From contig CAVGEY010000015.1 of assembly GCA_963628435.1 (NCBI GenBank), positions 1 to 57,849 of the forward strand: DNA of 57,849 nucleotides, read 5' to 3'. The DNA is from CAKSQF01 sp963628435. Its GTDB lineage: Bacteria > Bacillota > Clostridia > Oscillospirales > CAG-272. A model generated the notes under the pieces. The model was not told the DNA's origin. It searched no databases and saw only the letters and a program-made list of their open reading frames with translations. Below are positions 51,621-57,849 of the stretch, piece by piece; positions within the stretch are counted from its first letter, which is position 1, and every line of letters begins with the position of its first letter. The position numbers and the translations under genes are program-made.

Positions 51621-54014
51621 TTGACTGATTTTTCCAAAGCAATACAGACACTCGAATTTCAAAAAATAAGATCAATGCTTTCCGATTGTGCGCTTACTTT
51701 CGGTGCAAAAAAAATGGCCGAAGAAGCATATCCCGATTCGGACTGCTCTCATGTTGCAGAACTGTTGAAGCAAACAACAGATGCAAAAGCTCTTATTGCA
51801 CAGAACGGAAATCCTCCCATAAGCTCTACGCCGGAGGTAAAGGAGATTGTAGAGAAGTCCGAAAAAGGTGCAATGCTCCCCCCCGCCGAACTTCTCGATA
51901 TCGCATCTTTGCTCTATACCACAAATTCACTTGTTGCCTACTCCAAAATTAAAAACTCAAATCTCGGCTCTCTTACCGATTATTTTTCCTGCCTTGTTAC
52001 AAACAGTGCGCTTGAACACGAAATAAAGAGGTGTATCATAAATGCCGATACGGTTGCCGATGATGCATCACCCGAACTTGCCAATATCAGAAGGCTGATC
52101 AAGGTAACAAACAACCGAATACGCGAAACTCTGCAAAAATACATCACAGCCGAATCAACAACCAAATTTCTGCAAGAAAATATCGTTACAATTCGCGACG
52201 GTCGTTATGTTATACCGGTGAAAGCTGAAAATAAAAACGAAATCAAAGGTCTTATTCACGATACATCCTCGACAGGTGCAACCCTGTTTGTTGAGCCGCT
52301 GTCGGTTGTTGAGGCCAACAACGATTTAAGGCGTCTTGAGAGCGATGAAAAAAAAGAAGTAGAAAAAATACTTTACAGGCTGTCTTCGGCAGTGGCAGAT
52401 TTCGGTCACTGCATCAAACTTGATTATGACAGTATAACCGAAATTGCCTATATTTTCGCAAGGGCGGAATTTTCATGGCGCATAAAAGGCAACGAGCCGA
52501 TAATTTCGGAATCGGGAGATATAGAATTATTTTCGGCAAGGCACCCTCTTATCCCAAAAGATAAAGTAGTACCAATCGACATAAGACTCGGTAAAGACTT
52601 CGACACCCTTGTTATTACCGGGCCGAATACGGGCGGTAAAACAGTTTCGTTAAAAACACTCGGGTTACTGACCTTGATGGCACAAACCGGTCTTCATATT
52701 CCCGCTCGCGAAAATTCAAAACTAAGGACTTTCGACAAAGTACTTGCGGACATCGGCGATGAACAATCGATTGAGCAGTCACTGTCAACTTTTTCGGCGC
52801 ACATAACAAATATTGTAAACATACTTGATATCGCCGACAACAAATCACTGATTTTAATCGACGAGCTCGGCGCCGGTACCGATCCGGTAGAGGGAGCGGC
52901 TCTTGCTGTTGCCATAACAGAAAAAATCCGTGAAACAGGTGCACTCGTTGTTATAACAACTCATTACAGCGAGATGAAGATTTATGCTCTTGAAACGGAC
53001 GGAGTCTGCAATGCCGCATGCGAATTTGACATTAACACACTTGCTCCCACATACAAACTTCTTATCGGAACACCCGGAAAATCCAACGCTTTTGCAATTT
53101 CGAAAAAAATCGGACTTTCGGACGAGATTATCGGACGTGCCGAGAGATTGATTGACCCATCGAGCAAAAAATTCGAAAACGTTATTGAAAAACTCGAAAT
53201 ATCGAGAATAGAATCGGAAAAACTCCTTGAAAGTTCAAAAGAAAAAAGAGCCGAATGGGAAAGAAAACGCGCAGAAGAGGAAGAAAATTTACAGAAAAAA
53301 ATTGCCGAGGCGGATAAGCTGAAAGAAAAAAGCGCGGAACAGGCTACAAGAATTATTGAAAGTGCAAGAGCCACATCCGAATATGTATTGGCAGAACTAG
53401 ACCGAGTAAAGAAAGCCAAAGAATCGGAAGACTTTGCCAAAACATTAGACCGGGCAAAAAGCAATATAAAAAAATCTCTTAACGAAACCATTGAAAAAAT
53501 CGATCCGGTTGTTTCTCACGTACCGGAAAACTATGTTCTTCCCCGTCATGTAAAAGTCGGCGACGAAGTAATTATTATCAGTCTCGGCAGCAAAGGTCAT
53601 GTCACGGCTTCGGCTGATAAGAACGGAAATGTAACCGTTTCAACGGGTATAATGACAACAAGAGTCAAAGAAAGCAATCTTATGCTTGCGGAAGACGATC
53701 GGCTGTCTGCAGTTAAAAAAGAAAAGAAAAAATCAGCGTCCGCATCTCCCGCAATGTCAATTACAAAAGAATTTTCATCCGAAATAGATTTGCGTGGAAA
53801 AAACGGAGATGAAGCTTGGCTCGATGTTGATAAATATCTTGACAGTGCGCAGCTTGCAGGTGTAAAAACGGTTCGACTTATACACGGAAAAGGAACCGGG
53901 GCTTTGAAAAAGCGTCTTTGGGAATTTCTGAAAACCGACAAACGTATAAAAACATACCGCATAGGCTCTTTCGGGGAAGGAGATCTCGGAGTCACTGTAT
54001 GTGAACTGAAATAA
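51621..54014 (+). CDS. mutS2: MutS2 family protein (Smr-domain)
   Basis: A 797-residue protein starting with TTG (RBS GAAGG). It contains the MutS core and clamp, ATPase motifs TGPNTGGKTVSLK and LIDELGAGTDPVEGAAL, then a long Lys/Glu-rich coiled coil (about 515-640), a KOW-like segment, and a C-terminal Smr domain (IDLRGKNGDEAW, LIHGKGTGALKKRLWEFL). MutS2 lacks the mismatch-reading domain; it suppresses homologous recombination, and in B. subtilis it (RqcU) splits collided ribosomes. Located after recO with 12 bases between. Confidence 0.94.
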   Translation: MTDFSKAIQTLEFQKIRSMLSDCALTFGAKKMAEEAYPDSDCSHVAELLKQTTDAKALIAQNGNPPISSTPEVKEIVEKSEKGAMLPPAELLDIASLLYTTNSLVAYSKIKNSNLGSLTDYFSCLVTNSALEHEIKRCIINADTVADDASPELANIRRLIKVTNNRIRETLQKYITAESTTKFLQENIVTIRDGRYVIPVKAENKNEIKGLIHDTSSTGATLFVEPLSVVEANNDLRRLESDEKKEVEKILYRLSSAVADFGHCIKLDYDSITEIAYIFARAEFSWRIKGNEPIISESGDIELFSARHPLIPKDKVVPIDIRLGKDFDTLVITGPNTGGKTVSLKTLGLLTLMAQTGLHIPARENSKLRTFDKVLADIGDEQSIEQSLSTFSAHITNIVNILDIADNKSLILIDELGAGTDPVEGAALAVAITEKIRETGALVVITTHYSEMKIYALETDGVCNAACEFDINTLAPTYKLLIGTPGKSNAFAISKKIGLSDEIIGRAERLIDPSSKKFENVIEKLEISRIESEKLLESSKEKRAEWERKRAEEEENLQKKIAEADKLKEKSAEQATRIIESARATSEYVLAELDRVKKAKESEDFAKTLDRAKSNIKKSLNETIEKIDPVVSHVPENYVLPRHVKVGDEVIIISLGSKGHVTASADKNGNVTVSTGIMTTRVKESNLMLAEDDRLSAVKKEKKKSASASPAMSITKEFSSEIDLRGKNGDEAWLDVDKYLDSAQLAGVKTVRLIHGKGTGALKKRLWEFLKTDKRIKTYRIGSFGEGDLGVTVCELK

Positions 54015-54057
54015 GCGATACAACAATTCTCTACATTTTTTAATCGGAGGTTTAACA

Positions 54058-55335
54058 ATGGCATCAAAGGAAAAAAACATCGGAATAGAAATAATGCGCA
54101 TTGTTTCCATGCTTATGGTGCTTTTCCTTCATGTATTGGGACAGGGCGGCGTTTATCCGTATGCCGCAATTGCCGAAAACCATCCTCAAAACTTCCCTGT
54201 TGCATGGTTTTTGGAAACCGCATCATTCGGTGCCGTTGACTTATTTGCACTTATATCCGGATATGTCGGATATAAATCAAAGCTGAAAGCATCAAGATAC
54301 CTTAAAACATGGCTGCTCGTTTCCTTTTGGGGAGTTATGATTGTACTGTCAATAGACAAGTTCCCGATTATTTATGAAAAATTCAACGAATTTCTCGGAT
54401 TTATTATTCCTTCGGTAAAAACAGAAATAGAATCGCGCACAATACTGCCCGAAGAATATTTATATGCGCTCTTCCCTGTTTCCAACAATCAATATTGGTA
54501 TTTTAACGCCTATACGCTTGCATATTTCGCGACTCCGATAGTTAACCGTGCCATTGGCGCGCTTAAGCAGAGTGAACATTTTGCCGTCTGTATCGGAATT
54601 TTCATATTGACATCGATTATACCGTCGATATCAAATGCCGATTTATTTGTAATCGGCTACGGATATTCGGCAATCTGGCTTATTCTACTCTACATAATCG
54701 GCGCATACATCGCCAAATATCCGCCGAATATCGGATGCTGCAACAGATCGGTACTTCTGATGGGATATTTTTTCTGTACGGCTTTTGCATGGCAATGGAT
54801 GCTGCGCATAAGCAAGCTCGCTGAGACCGCCGGCGAAAACAGCGCTATCTCGGAATATAAATATCAATTTATACAATACACCTCGCCGTTTATACTGGCC
54901 GGTGCTGTGATGCTTCTTATCGGCGCCTCTCAAATAAAAATAAAGACGAACTTTATCAAAAAATCGATAAATTTCGTTTCGGAGGCAACATTCGCCGTAT
55001 ATATCATTCATGTACAGCCTATTTTCTGGAGCTATTATATGTTATGGCGTTTCTGTAAAATCGGATATAATCTTGATACATTGGAAATGGTTTATTATGT
55101 TTGCGTTGCCGTCTTAATTCTCTTTGCGGTCTGCATCATTCTCGAACGGATAAGAATGCTCCTTTTCAAGCTGCTGCAAATAGACAAGCTAACGCTGTTT
55201 ATCGGCAATTCGATAGATAGTTTGATTTCAAAGCTATTATCCGCACAGTTTCCGGAAGCTGTCCTCGAAGGCAGTTCTACGTCGATTGCAGAAAGCGAAA
55301 TTGTAACGCCTAAGCCCGAAGAAAAAAGCGAATAA
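54058..55335 (+). CDS. Acyltransferase 3 family membrane protein
   Basis: A 425-residue integral membrane protein with about ten hydrophobic segments. The start NIGIEIMRIVSMLMVLFLHVLGQGG fits the acyltransferase-3 family (OafA/WecH-like), including the expected catalytic-type His in the first helix (LHV). FGAVDLFALISGYVG is a second family mark. These enzymes O-acylate exported sugars, peptidoglycan or teichoic acids. The target is unknown. The C-terminal 60 residues are soluble. RBS GGAGG precedes the ATG; it may belong to the mutS2 transcript or be separate. Confidence 0.85.
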   Translation: MASKEKNIGIEIMRIVSMLMVLFLHVLGQGGVYPYAAIAENHPQNFPVAWFLETASFGAVDLFALISGYVGYKSKLKASRYLKTWLLVSFWGVMIVLSIDKFPIIYEKFNEFLGFIIPSVKTEIESRTILPEEYLYALFPVSNNQYWYFNAYTLAYFATPIVNRAIGALKQSEHFAVCIGIFILTSIIPSISNADLFVIGYGYSAIWLILLYIIGAYIAKYPPNIGCCNRSVLLMGYFFCTAFAWQWMLRISKLAETAGENSAISEYKYQFIQYTSPFILAGAVMLLIGASQIKIKTNFIKKSINFVSEATFAVYIIHVQPIFWSYYMLWRFCKIGYNLDTLEMVYYVCVAVLILFAVCIILERIRMLLFKLLQIDKLTLFIGNSIDSLISKLLSAQFPEAVLEGSSTSIAESEIVTPKPEEKSE

Positions 55336-55344
55336 TTAAAAGAT

Positions 55345-55382
55345 AATCCGGCAGATGTTATGCACATCTGTCGGATTTATTA
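55345..55382 (+). terminator. Terminator of the acyltransferase gene
   Basis: Stem AATCCGGCAGATGT/ACATCTGTCGGATT with one G-T pair, then TTATT. Confidence 0.8.
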
Positions 55383-55387
55383 CAAAT

Positions 55388-55420
55388 GAAAACGGTGCAG
55401 TCCCTATGGGATTGCACCGT
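55388..55420 (-). terminator. Terminator of miaB-ylbF
   Basis: Stem ACGGTGCAGTCCC/GGGATTGCACCGT around TAT; on the minus strand it is followed by TTTTCATTTG. Confidence 0.8.
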
Positions 55421-55471
55421 AATCTTTGCGTATCTTTTTACAAGATTGCAATTAAGCAAAATGGCTGAATT

Positions 55472-55864
55472 TTATTGACAGCCGCTGCAGGTAGAGCAGT
55501 CGTGACTGCAGTTACCCGATTCTCTGCCCGTTATCTGCGACAATATTGTCTTATTGACTCTTGAAATCAGCTCGTTGAGTTTTGCCTCGGCATTCTCATA
55601 ATTCTTGTATGTCTCATGATTTATGACAAACTCATAGAGTTCATTGATTCTGTCGTTTACCCTTGTCAACGTCTGCTCATCCATCTCATTGCCGTCTTCA
55701 TCTTCGCGTTTTGAGAGCAAATCCTGCTGAATCTGATACTCCATAAGAGCGGCATTGACCTCTGTATTCGACTCATATTCGGCTTTTGCTTTTTGGTACG
55801 CGACTCCCTCGTCGCTCATTTTAATACGCAGTCCGAGTACCTGCGCCATTTCCATAATCTCCAT
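55472..55864 (-). CDS. YlbF/YmcA (RicA/RicF) family protein with Cys-rich tail
   Basis: A 130-residue, mostly alpha-helical, acidic protein of the YlbF/YmcA family: MAQVLGLRIKMSDEGVAYQKAKAEYESN, a central charged helix and a helix ending near residue 110. In B. subtilis, RicA (YmcA), RicF (YlbF) and RicT form a Fe-S-binding complex that promotes RNase Y mRNA processing, and ymcA is adjacent to the miaB gene, exactly as here. The tail has four cysteines at 119, 123, 126 and 129 (CSHDCSTCSGC), a probable cluster or metal site. It follows miaB by 16 bases. Confidence 0.83.
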   Translation of the reverse strand: MEIMEMAQVLGLRIKMSDEGVAYQKAKAEYESNTEVNAALMEYQIQQDLLSKREDEDGNEMDEQTLTRVNDRINELYEFVINHETYKNYENAEAKLNELISRVNKTILSQITGRESGNCSHDCSTCSGCQ

Positions 55865-55880
55865 ATTTATTACCGTTCCT

Positions 55881-57284
55881 TTATCTTAGTTCTCCGTACA
55901 GTGCATAAGTTTCGGCGCGTGTTATAAAGACATCCGCATACTTGCCGATAAGTGATGTCGGCCCTTCGAAATGAACAAGACGATTTTTTTCGTTTCTGCC
56001 CGTAAGCTTAGTGGGATCGGTTTTGCTTATTCCTTCTACCAAAACAGTCTGAACTGTTCCCTTATAGGCTTGATTTTTCTTGTTGGAAATCTCATTCTGA
56101 AGTTCGAGAAGTCTTTCAAAACGTTTGGAAGTTACCTCTTCGGGCAGCTGTTCCATTTCCGCGGCCTTAGTTCCCTTGCGCGGGGAAAATATAAACGAAT
56201 AAATATTGTCATATTCAACTTTGCGAAGAATATCAAGCGTATCCTCAAAATCCTCGTCGGACTCGCCGGGAAATCCCACAATAATATCTGTCGTTATCGC
56301 AATATCCGGGATTTTTTTCTTCATATAATCGACAAGTTCAAGATATGATGCCCTTGTATAATGACGATTCATTGCCTTAAGTACCGAATCGCTTCCCGAC
56401 TGTACGGGCAGATGGAATGCCTTTGCGATTTTCGGATTTTCCGCGATAACATCAATCAGCTTATGCGATGCGTCTTTCGGATGGCTTGTCATGAATCTGA
56501 TTGTAAAATCACCGTCAATCTTACAAATATCTTCAAGCAAATCTGCAAAATCATAGTCAACATAAAGATCCTTGCCGTAGGAATTGACATTTTGTCCGAG
56601 CAAGGTGATTTCTTTATAACCGCTTTCGGCGAGTTTTTTTACTTCATCGAAAATATTTTCCTTCAATCGGCTTCTCTCGCGTCCCCTCACATATGGAACG
56701 ATGCAGTAGGTGCAGAAATTGTTGCAGCCGTACATTATAGACACCCATGCTTTTGAATCGGAAGCCCTGAGAACAGGCAAACCTTCGCTGATATTTCCCT
56801 CATCGTCGCAATCAAGGTAAAATGCTCGTTTTTTGGATGTGAGTGCACCATACAGAATTTCGGAAAAACGCCACAGCATTGATGTGCCGAAAAGGAAATC
56901 TACATACGGATAACGGCTTTTTATATCTTCCTTGCGATGTTCCTGAGAAACCATACATCCGCAAATTCCGATAATCAAGCCTTTTTTCTTTTCTTTAAGG
57001 TGCTTAAATTGCCCGGTAATCGACAATGCCTTAAGTTCGGCATGTTCTCTGATTGCGCATGTATTTATTAAAATCAAATCGGCCTTTTCAACATCGAAAG
57101 TGACAGAGTAACCCATATATTCGGCCATACCCGCAAGTCTTTCCGAATCGGCTTCATTCTGCTGGCAGCCGAATGTTTGTATATAAACAAATTTTTCTTT
57201 TCCGGCAAGCAGAGCCTTCACCATATTCATATACTTATATTGTTTTTCAATATCTTCAACCGAAATAACCTCAGTTCTGCTCAT
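55881..57284 (-). CDS. miaB: tRNA-2-methylthio-N6-dimethylallyladenosine synthase MiaB
   Basis: Radical SAM methylthiotransferase that turns i6A37 into ms2i6A37 in tRNAs. The 467-residue protein has the N-terminal UPF0004 domain with auxiliary-cluster cysteines C40 (TFGCQQNEADSERL), C76 (NTCAIRE) and C110 (GICGCM), the radical SAM cluster C187-x3-C191-x2-C194 (CNNFCTYC), VRGRERSR, and a C-terminal TRAM domain (VQTVLVEG). Cotranscribed with the YlbF-like gene. RBS AAAGGA is upstream of the ATG. Confidence 0.96.
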   Translation of the reverse strand: MSRTEVISVEDIEKQYKYMNMVKALLAGKEKFVYIQTFGCQQNEADSERLAGMAEYMGYSVTFDVEKADLILINTCAIREHAELKALSITGQFKHLKEKKKGLIIGICGCMVSQEHRKEDIKSRYPYVDFLFGTSMLWRFSEILYGALTSKKRAFYLDCDDEGNISEGLPVLRASDSKAWVSIMYGCNNFCTYCIVPYVRGRERSRLKENIFDEVKKLAESGYKEITLLGQNVNSYGKDLYVDYDFADLLEDICKIDGDFTIRFMTSHPKDASHKLIDVIAENPKIAKAFHLPVQSGSDSVLKAMNRHYTRASYLELVDYMKKKIPDIAITTDIIVGFPGESDEDFEDTLDILRKVEYDNIYSFIFSPRKGTKAAEMEQLPEEVTSKRFERLLELQNEISNKKNQAYKGTVQTVLVEGISKTDPTKLTGRNEKNRLVHFEGPTSLIGKYADVFITRAETYALYGELR

Positions 57285-57393
57285 TTAGCTATCCTTTCAC
57301 AATCGTTGCCGATTCGATTTAATCTTATAAATTTTTAATCGATTAAAAAATAAAAAGGAAAACTCTCAAAAAGCTTTCCCTTTCTTTCAAAAT

Positions 57394-57467
57394 TGGCTGG
57401 GATGATAGGGGTTGAACCTATACTACAAGAGTCAAAGTCTCGTGTGCTGCCGCTACACCACATCCCA
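57394..57467 (-). tRNA. tRNA-Gln (anticodon TTG), CCA encoded
   Basis: On the minus strand: acceptor stem TGGGATG/CATCCCA, anticodon loop CTTTGAC with anticodon TTG, T loop GTTCAAC in a TAGG-type stem, then GCCA. It lies between miaB and the tRNA-Leu pair. Confidence 0.93.
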
Positions 57468-57629
57468 AAATTTAATCGACCTCGGTAAGTATACCACACC
57501 GATTGATAAATGTCAAGCATACAATCGAAAAAATTGATTACAAGTTAACATTGTGAACTGCGCTGAGTTATAGACCGTGAAAGTTATTTATATTTTGTTT
57601 GTCAAAGTATAAATTATTTAGAAAAACTC

Positions 57630-57658
57630 TTGACTTTTTTTTGCATATGAGTTATAAT
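57630..57658 (+). promoter_or_regulatory. Promoter of the tRNA-Leu pair
   Basis: TTGACT and TATAAT separated by 17 bases, 19 bases before the first tRNA base. The -35 is followed by a run of eight T in the spacer. Confidence 0.85.
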
Positions 57659-57677
57659 TGTATTGTTACGAATGAAT

Positions 57678-57762
57678 GCGAGAGTGGCGGAACTGGCAGA
57701 CGCGCACGTTTGAGGGGCGTGTGGTTTACACCGTACGGGTTCAAGTCCCGTTTCTCGCACCA
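57678..57762 (+). tRNA. tRNA-Leu (anticodon GAG), CCA encoded
   Basis: Class II tRNA with acceptor stem GCGAGAG/TTCTCGC-type pairing, D arm GGCGGAACTGGCAGACGC, anticodon stem CACGT/GCGTG around TTGAGGG, a long variable arm (TGGTTTACACCGT) and T arm ACGGGTTCAAGTCCCGT, ending in ACCA. Confidence 0.92.
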
Positions 57763-57849
57763 GCGGGTGTGGCGGAATTGGCAGACGCGTAAGATTCAGG
57801 TTCTTATGGTCGCAAGGCTGTGCAGGTTCAAGTCCTGTTACCCGCACCA
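57763..57849 (+). tRNA. tRNA-Leu (anticodon CAG), CCA encoded
   Basis: Acceptor stem GCGGGTG with TACCCGC-type 3' side, anticodon stem TAAGA/TCTTA around TTCAGGT, long variable arm (TGGTCGCAAGGCTGT) and T arm GCAGGTTCAAGTCCTGT, ending in ACCA at the window edge. It begins on the base directly after the CCA of the previous tRNA, with no spacer. Confidence 0.92.

Noticed and set aside
57335..57520. Minus-strand frame with MWCSGSTRDFDS
   Set aside because: It is a translation of the tRNA-Gln gene itself and not a protein.
57614..57847. Minus-strand frame reading ETGLEP-type peptides
   Set aside because: It is the antisense translation of the two tRNA-Leu genes, a well-known spurious protein in annotation.
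1..57849. CRISPR array, prophage or conjugative element
   Set aside because: No array of direct repeats with unique spacers, integrase, phage structural gene or conjugation gene was seen; the only mobile DNA found is the IS200 remnant.

Overview
The window looks like a chromosomal scaffold piece from an uncultured, gut-type member of the Clostridia, probably near the Ruminococcaceae/Oscillospiraceae. I base this on modest G+C with A/T-rich spacers, a fused IspH-ribosomal protein S1 gene, a SCIFF (ranthipeptide) peptide with its radical-SAM maturase, a FeoA-FeoA-FeoB iron operon with a small Cys-rich partner, and glycan hydrolases of families GH127 and GH32. A run of ten N at 13265-13274 marks an assembly gap, so this is a draft or metagenome assembly. 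Taxonomy is inferred; no 16S gene is present.

Layout. 1-4.9 kb: a truncated secreted GH127 arabinofuranosidase with a LamG domain, a rod-shaped structured RNA candidate next to a perfect hairpin, a DUF1292 protein, a type II pantothenate kinase and a small tail-anchored protein. 4.9-9.6 kb: an RlmI-like rRNA methyltransferase, an AlaX-type tRNA editing protein, a histidinol-phosphatase, a decayed IS200/IS605 element and a PAP2 phosphatase. 9.8-13.2 kb: the ferrous iron operon behind a strong promoter with two DtxR-like inverted repeats. 13.2-20.6 kb: tRNA biology (hisS-aspS, cca, alaS). 20.7-23.8 kb: a HAD phosphatase, luxS and mtnN (S-adenosylhomocysteine recycling), then rplM-rpsI. 23.9-26.1 kb: two G3E/CobW-type GTPases, one with a His/Asp/Cys-rich metal-binding repeat.

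26.3-31.3 kb: a DUF3021-like membrane protein, trmB, a GH32 fructosidase, a HAAS/DUF4097 envelope pair and tRNA-Lys. 31.4-39.7 kb: a BaiN-like flavoprotein, cmk, plsC, the ispH-rpsA fusion and a heterodimeric ABC exporter. 39.8-45.4 kb: gpmI, the SCIFF system (precursor, attenuator, maturase), and an aminoacid decarboxylase with a TIM-barrel epimerase. 45.6-57.8 kb: a second PHP phosphatase, an Lrp-type regulator coupled to an aminotransferase, the phoH-ybeY-era-recO-mutS2 run, an acyltransferase, the miaB-ylbF pair, and tRNA genes Gln, Leu, Leu.

Most of the window is housekeeping. The parts that most deserve a second look are the structured RNA candidate at 2.7-2.9 kb, the metal-binding GTPase pair, the SCIFF locus with its layered regulatory sites, five helically phased 10-bp repeats upstream of rplM, the deleted IS200 element, and the paired operators in front of feoA. 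I did not find an obviously new multi-gene system, a CRISPR array or a prophage.
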